Assembly (NCBI GenBank): GCA_009702305.1
Contig: WLIH01000100.1
Location: 1-7,962, forward strand
From: Actinomycetota bacterium
GTDB taxonomy: Bacteria > Actinomycetota > Actinomycetes > Propionibacteriales > Nocardioidaceae
Length of the DNA stretch: 7,962 bases
Reading direction: 5' to 3'
Shown here: positions 1 to 6,384 of the stretch, piece by piece
Position numbering within the stretch: the first letter of the stretch is position 1
How the letters are laid out: the number at the start of each line of letters is the position of its first letter
Program-made: the position numbers and the translations under genes
Notes under the pieces: generated by a model
Databases searched by the model: none
What the model was told of the DNA's origin: nothing
Seen by the model: only the letters and a program-made list of their open reading frames with translations

Positions 1-63
1 AACCTCGTCGTCGACATCGCCCTGGTGCTGCTCGACCCACGCTCGGCGATGCGGGAGGACTGA
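1..63 (+). CDS. ABC transporter permease, DppB-like, C-terminal end (partial)
   Basis: Only the last 20 codons are present, reading NLVVDIALVLLDPRSAMRED before a TGA at 61-63. The pattern of a hydrophobic helix ending in D-P-R is the usual C-terminus of DppB/OppB-type inner-membrane permeases, which pair with a DppC-type permease to form the channel of peptide, nickel or sugar-oligomer importers. The next gene starts one base after this stop and encodes the matching DppC-like partner, which supports the call. The rest of the gene lies left of the window. The substrate cannot be told from this fragment. Confidence 0.75.
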   Translation, partial: NLVVDIALVLLDPRSAMRED

Positions 64-64
64 G

Positions 65-1999
65 GTGACGATGCTGCCGCCGGTGCCCGCCGCCGAGCGT
101 GAGGACCTGCTCGACGCCAAGGTGGCGCGGGCCGCCAACGCTCGGCTCCGCACGATCGTCTCGACGCCGCTCGGGGTCGCCGCCATCGCTGCCGTGCTCC
201 TGGTCGTCGTGACCGCCGTCCTGGCGCCGATGCTCTGGGCCGAGCGGGCCTCGACGTTCGACACCTCGGCGCTGAGCCAGGGACCGTCGTCGGCCCACTG
301 GCTCGGCACCGACAACCTCGGTCGCGACATCGGTCTGCGGGTGCTGGTCGCGACGCGGCTCGCAGTCGGCCTGGCACTCGCGGCCACCGCGATCGGGTTC
401 GTCGGCGGGGTGGTCATCGGGGCGTCGACCGCGCTGGCCGGACGTCGGACCAGCCGGGTCGTCTCGGCCGGCATCGACGTGGCGGTGGCCTTCCCGGGCC
501 TGCTGCTCGCGATCTTCTTCGCCATCATCTTCGGCGTCGGCAAGCTCGGCGCCGTGCTCGCGCTGGGCATCGCGGCGGCGCCCTGGTTCGCCCGGCTGAC
601 GCACACCCTGATCGCCAGCGTGATGGGGCGGGAGTACGTCGCCGCTGCCCGCGTGATGGGCCTGGGGCGCCTCACCGTGCTGCGCCGCCACGTGCTGCCC
701 AACGTCGCCGAGCCGCTGCTGATCAACGCCACCATGGGCGCCGGTGGTCACCTGCTCGCCTTCGCCGGCCTCTCCTTCATCGGCATCGGCGTGCAGCCGC
801 CCGACTACGACTGGGGCCGGCTGCTGCTGGAGGGCATCGACAACATCTACCTCAACCCGGCCGGCGCGCTCGGCCCCGGACTGGCGATCGTCGTCGCGGG
901 ACTCGCCTTCAACCTCACCGGCGAGCTCGGCGCCTCGGCGTTGGGCGGGCGGCACCGTCGGGTGCCCGCAGCCCCGCAGGCGAGCCCACCGGCCGGTCGC
1001 CGGACCCCGGGCGCCGACGACGCCGTGGTGACGGTCCGCGACCTCCGGGTCCTGGTGCCCGGCGAGGGCGGCTGGGTCGAGGCGGTGCGCGGCGTCGACC
1101 TCGACGTACGAGCAGGCGAGACCCTCGGTCTGGTGGGGGAGTCGGGCTCGGGCAAGAGCCTGACCGCGATGGCGGTGGTGGGCTTGCTCCCGATCAGCGT
1201 GGTCGCGCGCGCCGGCGTGCTCGAGGTCGTCGGCCTCGACCTGGCGACCACCCCGGCGCGGCGGCTGCGTCGCGAGCTGGGCGATGCCGTGTCGGTGGTC
1301 TTCCAGGATCCGAGCACGTCGCTCAACCCGGTGATCCGCGTGGGCGCCCAGCCCGCCGAGGTGGCCCGACAGCACCACGAGGTGACCCGACGTGCTGCGC
1401 GGGCTCGCGCCGTCGAGGTGCTCGGCCAGGTGCACGTGCCCGAGCCCGCTCGCCGGGCGAAGCAGTATCCCCACGAGTTCTCCGGCGGCATGCGCCAGCG
1501 CGCCATGATCGGCATCGGACTGATGGGTCGACCCCGGCTGGTCGTCGCCGACGAGCCGACCACCGCGCTCGACGTCACGGTGCAGCGTCAGGTGCTCGAC
1601 CTGCTCGACGAGGTCGCGGCCGAGACGCACTCCGGCTCGATCCTGATCTCCCACGACCTGGCCGTGGTCGCCGATCGCTCCGACCGGGTCGCGGTGATGT
1701 ACGCCGGGCGGGTGGTCGAGCAGCTGGCCGCCGCCGACCTGCACACGTCGGCGCGGCACCCCTACACCCGGGCCCTCGTCGGCGCCGTACCCGACCTCGG
1801 CACCGACCGCGACCTCCCGCTCGCGACCATCCCGGGTCGCCCGCCCCGCCTGGAGGAGGTGCCGGTCGGCTGTGCGTTCGCGGCCCGCTGCGCTCTGGCG
1901 ACCGACCGCTGCCGTGAGCAGGACCCGGCGCTGGAGTGGTCCGACGGTGCTGCCGTCGCCTGCTGGCACCCGGTGAGTGCGGACGGTGGGGTCGGATGA
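65..1999 (+). CDS. Fused peptide-type ABC transporter permease (DppC-like) and ATPase (DppD-like)
   Basis: This 644-aa protein joins two subunits that are usually separate. Residues 1-300 are a DppC-like permease: a first membrane helix near residues 32-55, further hydrophobic segments, and the cytoplasmic coupling (EAA-type) loop at residues 190-213, beginning EYVAAARVMGLG. A Pro/Ala/Arg-rich linker (about 295-320) leads to an ATPase domain. It has Walker A GESGSGKS (358-365), Q-loop Q414, signature SGGMRQR (473-479), Walker B ending D496-E497, and switch H530. The C-terminus holds C603, C609, C616 and C633, the spacing of the oligopeptide-type extension known to bind an Fe-S cluster in related ATPases. 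GTG at 65 is chosen because GGGAGG at 53-58 lies 6 nt upstream; ATG at 71 is the alternative. The role is ATP-driven uptake across the plasma membrane, probably of peptides; the substrate is not shown. Such fusions occur in other actinobacteria. Confidence 0.93.
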   Translation: MTMLPPVPAAEREDLLDAKVARAANARLRTIVSTPLGVAAIAAVLLVVVTAVLAPMLWAERASTFDTSALSQGPSSAHWLGTDNLGRDIGLRVLVATRLAVGLALAATAIGFVGGVVIGASTALAGRRTSRVVSAGIDVAVAFPGLLLAIFFAIIFGVGKLGAVLALGIAAAPWFARLTHTLIASVMGREYVAAARVMGLGRLTVLRRHVLPNVAEPLLINATMGAGGHLLAFAGLSFIGIGVQPPDYDWGRLLLEGIDNIYLNPAGALGPGLAIVVAGLAFNLTGELGASALGGRHRRVPAAPQASPPAGRRTPGADDAVVTVRDLRVLVPGEGGWVEAVRGVDLDVRAGETLGLVGESGSGKSLTAMAVVGLLPISVVARAGVLEVVGLDLATTPARRLRRELGDAVSVVFQDPSTSLNPVIRVGAQPAEVARQHHEVTRRAARARAVEVLGQVHVPEPARRAKQYPHEFSGGMRQRAMIGIGLMGRPRLVVADEPTTALDVTVQRQVLDLLDEVAAETHSGSILISHDLAVVADRSDRVAVMYAGRVVEQLAAADLHTSARHPYTRALVGAVPDLGTDRDLPLATIPGRPPRLEEVPVGCAFAARCALATDRCREQDPALEWSDGAAVACWHPVSADGGVG

Positions 2000-2745
2000 C
2001 GGGGCTGCGCTTCGACGACGTGCACGTGCGCTACGGCCGCGGTCGCCGAGCCGTCGACGCCGTGCGCGGCATCACCCTCGACGTGCCCGACGGCAGTGTC
2101 GTGGGGGTGGTCGGGGAGTCCGGCTCGGGCAAGTCGACGCTGGCCCGGACGGCGGTCGGCCTCGCGCCGCTGAGCCGAGGAGCGGTGCTGCTCGACGGCC
2201 GGCCCGTCGAGAGCTGGCACGTGCGCGGTCAGGCCCGGCCGGTGCAGATGGTGTTCCAGGATCCCTACAGCTCCCTCGACCCGCGGATGAGCGTCGGCGC
2301 CTCGATCGCCGAGGCGATGATCGGCGAGCGCGACCGCGCGCGTCGTCGGGCCGAGACCGAGAGGCTGCTCGACCTCGTCGGCCTCGATCCGGGCCGCGCG
2401 AGCGCCAAGCCGGCCGCCCTCTCCGGCGGACAGCGCCAGCGCGTCGCCCTCGCCCGCGCACTGGCGGCCCAGCCGCGCGTCATCATCGCCGACGAGATCA
2501 CCTCGGCCCTCGACGTCTCGGTGCAGGGTGCGGTGCTCAACCTGGTGCGCCGGCTGACCCAGGAGCTCGGCCTCACGATCGTCTTCATCTCCCACAACCT
2601 CGCCGTGACGCGCTACCTTGCCGACCGGATCGCCGTCGTCCGTGACGGCGAGCTGGTCGAGGAGGGCCCCACGCTCCAGGTGCTGCACGACCCCGCCACC
2701 GACTACACGCGCGCACTCCTGGACGCCGTCCCGCGGCTGCCATGA
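1996..2745 (+). CDS. Peptide-type ABC transporter ATPase, DppF-like, short form
   Basis: This 249-aa protein is the second ATP-binding subunit of the same importer. All key motifs are present: Walker A GESGSGKS (40-47), Q-loop Q88 in MVFQDPYSSLDP, signature SGGQRQR (143-149), Walker B ending D166-E167 (DEITSALD, with Ile where Pro is usual) and switch H200 in SHN. It should dimerise with the ATPase half of the upstream fusion protein. DppF/OppF proteins are usually above 300 aa. This one stops right after the core domain at RALLDAVPRLP and has no cysteines, so it lacks the Fe-S-type extension seen in its partner. ATG at 1996 overlaps the previous stop as ATGA, which implies translational coupling. 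The frame is open back to 1936, but that would force a long overlap. Confidence 0.92.
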   Translation: MTGLRFDDVHVRYGRGRRAVDAVRGITLDVPDGSVVGVVGESGSGKSTLARTAVGLAPLSRGAVLLDGRPVESWHVRGQARPVQMVFQDPYSSLDPRMSVGASIAEAMIGERDRARRRAETERLLDLVGLDPGRASAKPAALSGGQRQRVALARALAAQPRVIIADEITSALDVSVQGAVLNLVRRLTQELGLTIVFISHNLAVTRYLADRIAVVRDGELVEEGPTLQVLHDPATDYTRALLDAVPRLP

Positions 2746-3851
2746 GGAGCGGCGCCCTCGGGTGGCTCGCGGTCCTCGTGCTGGTCGTCTCCGGGTGCAG
2801 CGGCACCCCGGATCCGGCCCCCGTGCCGTCGGAGGGTCGGCCCACGGAGCGCGCCCTGGTCCCGATCCCGGCGAGCCTGCGGGTGGAGTTGCCCGAGACG
2901 ACCGCGACGGACGACCCGGGACTCGTCGTCGACCTCGCGGAGGCGGTCGACGCCCCGACGATCGACGAGGCTCCGAGCGAGGCCGGCCTGCTGCTGGCCC
3001 AGCTGAGCACCTTCTCCCCGGAGGCCGGCTCGGGCGCCGTACGACCGGGTGAGCCGTTCCTCCTGACCCGCTCGGGCCAGTGGCGCCGATTCGACCTGGC
3101 TCGCTACGGGCTGCTCGTGCCGGCCTACCTCGAGCTGTCGGCGGCGATCTCCCGCGACGGAGGCTCGGTGGCCTTCGCCGATCCGTCCGGGGTGGTGACC
3201 GTCGACCTGCGAGACGGCACGTTCCGCCGCTTCGATCTGCCGGTGCGCCACGCGGTCGCCCTGGAGTGGTCGCCCGGCGGATCGACGCTGCTGCTCAAGG
3301 ACCGGCACAGCCACCGGCGACCGTGCGGCCGGACCGGGTGCTCGCTCGACGTCGGCACGGGAGCCCTGGCCCCGGTGCCGTACGACCTCTTCTACTCCAC
3401 CTTCGCCGCCGCCGACGTGGTGGTCGAGCTGGAGCCGGGCGCGACGAAGGGCCAGCCGTTGCGCGTCATCACCCATCGATCAGGCGAGCCTGCGACGAGC
3501 TCGTCCGTGCCCTACCTGACGGCGCCGCTGACGGCCGGTGGCCCCGTGGCGAGCGGATCGGTCGCCTACGCGCAGTGCACCGGTCGCTCCAGCCGGCGTG
3601 ACACCGGAGTGGTCGTGATCGATCCCGCCTCGGGCGAGGTGAGGTCGATGCTGACCGCGCCGGGCGGTGGATGTCGCCTCGGCGCGCAGGCCTGGACCGA
3701 GGACGACACGCTCGTGGTCAGCGACCAACGCACCGGGCGCCTGTGGCGCTGGGACGTCGCCGCAGGCGAGGTCGGCCTGCTCGCCGACAGCCGGACCGAC
3801 GGCCTCGTCGTCTACAGCGTGGCGGGCGCGGGATCCTTCTCCACAGATTGA
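2742..3851 (+). CDS. Putative lipoprotein with beta-propeller-like repeats
   Basis: The 369-aa product starts with a short basic stretch, a hydrophobic helix and the lipobox VSGC, with the lipidated cysteine at residue 19. It is therefore expected on the outer face of the plasma membrane. The mature part has recurring strand-turn-strand patterns typical of TolB/WD40-like propellers, for example SRDGGSVAFADPSGVVTVDL, WSPGGSTLLLKDR and a late unit with RLWRWDVAAGEVG. A Cys-rich patch (RPCGRTGCSLDVG) lies near the middle. It is not a typical peptide-binding protein (SBP family 5), so it is probably not the transporter's receptor. Its ATG overlaps the stop of the ATPase gene as ATGA, so the two are translated together. 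The function is unknown: a scaffold or sensing role outside the cell is a guess from the fold type. Confidence 0.75.
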   Translation: MRSGALGWLAVLVLVVSGCSGTPDPAPVPSEGRPTERALVPIPASLRVELPETTATDDPGLVVDLAEAVDAPTIDEAPSEAGLLLAQLSTFSPEAGSGAVRPGEPFLLTRSGQWRRFDLARYGLLVPAYLELSAAISRDGGSVAFADPSGVVTVDLRDGTFRRFDLPVRHAVALEWSPGGSTLLLKDRHSHRRPCGRTGCSLDVGTGALAPVPYDLFYSTFAAADVVVELEPGATKGQPLRVITHRSGEPATSSSVPYLTAPLTAGGPVASGSVAYAQCTGRSSRRDTGVVVIDPASGEVRSMLTAPGGGCRLGAQAWTEDDTLVVSDQRTGRLWRWDVAAGEVGLLADSRTDGLVVYSVAGAGSFSTD

Positions 3852-3935
3852 TCCGGCCCCCTGGTGGGTAGGACCCCGCGCACGTACGTTCCTGGCAGGG
3901 ACGTGTCAGGACTCCTACTCGGGATGGAGACCGCT

Positions 3936-4598
3936 GTGGCGATCACCCATGCTCAGACGCACGACGCGCTGGTCGAGCAGCTCGACCAGAGTGTGCGCGA
4001 GGTCGTGCGCCGCGAGGGGGTCGACCCGCAGCGCGACGCCGGCGTCGTGCGCCGCATCGCCGAGACCGTCGTGCGCGCCCACGACGAGCAGAGCCTGACC
4101 GGCGTCGTCGCTCCCGTGCCCGACGTGGCCTCGGTCGTGGGCGAGCTGGTCGCCCGGGTGTCCGGGTTCGGGCCGCTGCAGCCGCTGCTCGACGACCCCG
4201 ACGTCGAGGAGATCTGGATCAACGACCCGAGCCGGGTCTTCGTCGCGCGCCGCGGTCGGCACGAGCTGACGAATCTGATGCTCAGCGCCGCGCAGGTCAA
4301 CGAGCTCGTCGAGCGGATGCTCAAGTCGAGCGGTCGCCGCATCGACCTGAGCCGGCCCTTTGTGGACGCGATGCTGCCCGAGGGACACCGCCTCCACGTC
4401 GTGCTCGAGGGCATCAGCCGTGGCTTCTCGGCCGTCAACATCCGCAAGTTCGTGCTGCGTGCCGCCCGGCTCCCCGACCTGGTCGCGCTCGGCAGCCTGA
4501 CCCCGCGGGCCGCGACGTTCCTCGACGCCTCCGTCAAGGCCGGTCTCAACGTGCTCGTCGCCGGAGGCACCCAGGCCGGTAGTTTGCAAGGCGTTTAA
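3936..4598 (+). pseudogene. cpaF: CpaF/TadA-family secretion ATPase, 5' part only, cut within Walker A
   Basis: About 215 codons of a CpaF/TadA-type ATPase are present. This family powers type IV/Tad pilus assembly and type II/IV secretion from the cytoplasmic face of the membrane. Visible family features are the N-terminal segment DPDVEEIWINDPSRVFV, the VDAMLPEGHRLHVVLEGIS region, the NIRKF strand and the P-loop start NVLVAGGTQAG. The next residues should be K-T/S-T, but the frame reads SLQGV and stops at 4596-4598. The catalytic lysine, Walker B, and Asp and His boxes are therefore all missing; full proteins are around twice this length. GTG at 3936 is preferred because GGAG at 3926-3929 lies 6 nt upstream. 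ATG 3924 and GTG 3864 are in-frame alternatives. It is probably inactive unless the element excises. The 3' half should lie beyond the far end of the inserted DNA. Confidence 0.85.
4566..4590 (+). other. Probable left attachment junction (attL-like) in the cpaF P-loop
   Basis: CpaF similarity is intact through codon GGT at 4578-4580, the last Gly before the Walker A lysine, and is lost from 4581 on. An intact gene would read GGT/GGC-AAG-ACC here, but the sequence gives AGT-TTG-CAA. A clean switch inside a highly conserved codon string is what site-specific insertion produces. Because the coding frame is not restored, a serine-type integrase using a protein gene as target fits better than a tRNA-targeting tyrosine integrase. 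The exact crossover cannot be fixed without the far junction, and simple deletion or transposition remains possible. Confidence 0.55.
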
Positions 4599-4639
4599 GG
4601 CGCGCTGTTTCCTTCCGCGCTTCGGTCACTCAACTCGCC

Positions 4640-4645
4640 TAACAT
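4640..4645 (+). promoter_or_regulatory. Possible -10 element for the 64-aa protein gene
   Basis: TAACAT fits the actinobacterial TANNNT -10 pattern and lies 30 bp upstream of the ATG at 4676, leaving room for a short leader with its own ribosome binding site (AGGAG at 4666-4670). No good -35 hexamer is seen at the usual distance, so this is weak. It is the only likely start of transcription for the two + strand genes, since the truncated cpaF frame ends just upstream. Confidence 0.25.
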
Positions 4646-4675
4646 GGCTGACCCGTCCGCGCATCAGGAGTGCCA

Positions 4676-4870
4676 ATGAGACACGAGCCGACCAGTGGCT
4701 ACGAGGACCCCAGCCTCAACTACCGCGTCACCTGGAAAGACGTGGATGGTGGCGGCGAGATCCGCGAGGAGATCTTCACCAGTAGGGATGCGGGCTGGGA
4801 CTTCTACGAGATGAAACAGAAGTCTGCGCGCTCGTACGGCGCGACGTGGGAGCACATCCCCGCTCGGTGA
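4676..4870 (+). CDS. Small hypothetical protein (64 aa)
   Basis: The product is a 64-aa, mostly charged soluble protein without a signal peptide or membrane helix. Recognisable segments are LNYRVTWKDVDGGGEIREEI, then FTSRDAGWDFYEMKQKSARS and a C-terminal ATWEHIPAR. The pattern of two or three strands, a helix and a last strand suggests a small alpha/beta fold. ATG at 4676 is chosen over GTG at 4670 because AGGAG (4666-4670) sits 5 nt before it, and the GTG would overlap that site. It is the first gene inside the element. I do not recognise a characterised family; small proteins of this look occur in actinophages and integrative elements. A real gene is likely from its ribosome site and amino-acid composition. 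Confidence 0.65.
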   Translation: MRHEPTSGYEDPSLNYRVTWKDVDGGGEIREEIFTSRDAGWDFYEMKQKSARSYGATWEHIPAR

Positions 4871-4927
4871 GCGGGTATGGCTCGCTGACCTCGGCACTGC
4901 CGCGCCTCGGGTCGTCACGCGCTGCAG

Positions 4928-5521
4928 ATGTTCTGGCCCGTTGCGGTCGTCACCACGGCTGCTGTGCCCTGGTGGTACGTCGCGGCCCTTGCCGGAGGCT
5001 TCACCCTCCTCGGCGCGATCCTCGCGCAGGCGGGCTCGTATCTGATCGCCGGGCGGAAGAACAGGCTCGATGACGCGCGGCGGTTCGATGCGGACGTCAT
5101 CGAGATCTATGTGCAGTTCAGCGAGGCCACGGACGTCGTCCACAACAACGCGGGCGGTGACCCGGACGACGAGCGCAAGGTCTTCTGGGACTTGGTGCCC
5201 CCGGTCACCGCGTCTGTTCAACGACTGGAACTAATCGGTTCCCGAGAGCTCTACCGGATTGCCGAGCGTTTCCGAATCGCATTCCTTCACATGGCACCGG
5301 GCGACTCGGGCGACATGATCCCGCTCGTCGACACGTTGGAGGAGCTCAGGGAGCAGATCCGCAAGGATCTCCGTATTGGAGCCGGGGAGCGTCCTCCCCT
5401 CCGAACGTGGCGGCAACGACGGCGGGACGCCTACATCGATAGGTATCTGGAGACCAACGACCTTGGACCGGCGTGGCTGTACCCCTGGCGTCGATGGACC
5501 ATCAAGCGTTACGTGGGGTAG
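4928..5521 (+). CDS. Membrane-anchored hypothetical protein (197 aa)
   Basis: The 197-aa product has one clear hydrophobic helix at about residues 16-41 (WYVAALAGGFTLLGAILAQA), followed by basic RKNR, so the rest should be cytoplasmic. Residues 44-145 are charged and helical (DDARRFDADVIEIYVQF, ELYRIAERFRIAFLHMA, LEELREQIRKDLR). The tail is rich in Arg and Trp (WRQRRRDAYIDRY, WLYPWRRWTIKRYVG). No enzyme motif is seen. A single N-terminal anchor plus helical domain is common among uncharacterised actinobacterial and phage proteins. It follows the 64-aa gene by 57 bp and is probably co-transcribed. The ATG has only a poor ribosome site; an in-frame GTG at 4961 would shorten the part before the helix. 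It ends 58 bp from the convergent - strand gene; that gap has a 5-bp GC stem but no T-run, so no convincing terminator. Confidence 0.7.
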   Translation: MFWPVAVVTTAAVPWWYVAALAGGFTLLGAILAQAGSYLIAGRKNRLDDARRFDADVIEIYVQFSEATDVVHNNAGGDPDDERKVFWDLVPPVTASVQRLELIGSRELYRIAERFRIAFLHMAPGDSGDMIPLVDTLEELREQIRKDLRIGAGERPPLRTWRQRRRDAYIDRYLETNDLGPAWLYPWRRWTIKRYVG

Positions 5522-5579
5522 CTGCTGCGCACAGTCGCTGGTGCTCGGCGTCGCGTCGCCGCAGGGCTCTGCTGTCCGC

Positions 5580-6374
5580 CTAGCTGGGGAAGGGCCCAAC
5601 GAAGTTCGAGTTCACGCCGCTGAGCGTTGCGATCATCCGCTCCAGACCCCAATTCGGGTCGAGGATGGAGCGCGTCTTCCACTTCTCGTGGATCTCCAGA
5701 CCCGCGAGTTGCGCGCGCAGGGACTCGTGCTCTGCCTCGGGGGCAAGGATCGCCACGAAGCGGGACGGGTACTGGAGCGAGTAGTCACCCACGTGCCGCC
5801 ACTCCCGCTCCCACCAGAACTCTTTCGGGACGCCGTCTCTCGACCGCCCCATGTCCTCCACGAACGGAGTGATCCGGAAGACGGGTTCCTGCTGAAGGAG
5901 CTCGTCGATGATCGCGTTGTCCTCACCGCGCGACCGAGCGAGAGCGTCGTCGATCATCCGCCGCACGAACCTGATGGGGTTCGTAGTCCAGTTGGTGGCG
6001 GCCTTGTTGGTGTACCAGACCGGACTGCACCCAGCCTCGCGCGCCGCTGCCTTAGTCGTCACTAGGCCCCAGGGCTCGAAGTGCACCGTTCGTCGCTCGA
6101 TGTGCTTGAGCATCATCCAGATGTGCTCCAGTGGCGTCTCGGTGAAGCAGACGGCCTTCTGGGTCGCGACGAGGCCGAGGTGGTCGTCGTAGTCACGGGC
6201 GGGGCCGTAGGGGCTCCTCGCCTGAATCGAGGCGATGCCGTCCTCGTCCTGGCCACCAGCGATCATGGAAACGAGGTTTTCGCGCGCCGTCGTGGTCTCG
6301 CCCGCGCGGGTCAGGTGAACCAAGAAGGTGGACAGGTCGCTCCTGCGGTGGAGAAGCTCTTCGATTTCCGGCAT
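5580..6374 (-). CDS. AbiGi-like / ADP-ribosyltransferase-fold-like protein, candidate defence gene
   Basis: The 264-aa protein has no signal peptide or membrane helix. Conserved-looking blocks in order are LVHLTR (18-23) followed by RENLVSMIAGG, then VCFTETPLEH (75-84), FEPWGL (99-104) with K108, SPVWYTNKA (117-125), and WWEREWRHVGD (187-197). This order (H-x-T, then CF-x-E-x-PL, then a WG/YG strand, PV-x-Y, and EREWR) resembles the AbiGi-type abortive-infection family and, more loosely, DarT-like ADP-ribosyltransferase folds, with H20 and E191 or E189 as possible active-site residues. This is from memory of family patterns, not a search. Its ATG lies 10 bp after the stop of the TIR-like gene, without a strong ribosome site, so it is probably coupled to it. 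A role in phage defence, as effector, guard or partner of the TIR-like protein, is inference. Confidence 0.7.
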   Translation of the reverse strand: MPEIEELLHRRSDLSTFLVHLTRAGETTTARENLVSMIAGGQDEDGIASIQARSPYGPARDYDDHLGLVATQKAVCFTETPLEHIWMMLKHIERRTVHFEPWGLVTTKAAAREAGCSPVWYTNKAATNWTTNPIRFVRRMIDDALARSRGEDNAIIDELLQQEPVFRITPFVEDMGRSRDGVPKEFWWEREWRHVGDYSLQYPSRFVAILAPEAEHESLRAQLAGLEIHEKWKTRSILDPNWGLERMIATLSGVNSNFVGPFPS

Positions 6375-6384
6375 GTCAGCGCCG

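Noticed and set aside
1762..2688. 308-codon - strand open frame opposite the ATPase genes
   Set aside because: It is antisense to the DppD/DppF motifs and has shadow-like His/Arg/Ala composition; high GC keeps antisense frames open.
3864..3935. Longer N-terminus for the cpaF fragment from GTG 3864 or ATG 3924
   Set aside because: Neither has a well-placed ribosome site, while GTG 3936 has GGAG 6 nt upstream; the choice remains uncertain.
4563..4598. Intein or intron insertion in the cpaF P-loop
   Set aside because: P-loops are favoured intein sites, but the frame stops five codons after the break, no splicing residues are seen, and the downstream genes are unrelated and include - strand genes.
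4600..4620. Possible terminator hairpin after the cpaF fragment (GCGCG with CGCGC)
   Set aside because: The stem is only 5 bp with an 11-nt loop and no T-run, easily chance in GC-rich DNA.
5546..5561. Bidirectional terminator between the convergent genes
   Set aside because: Only a CGGCG/CGCCG stem of 5 bp is present, with no T-run on either strand.
5376..6065. 229-codon + strand frame across the convergent gap
   Set aside because: It overlaps the end of the membrane-protein gene and runs antisense to the AbiGi-like gene, with no recognisable motif.
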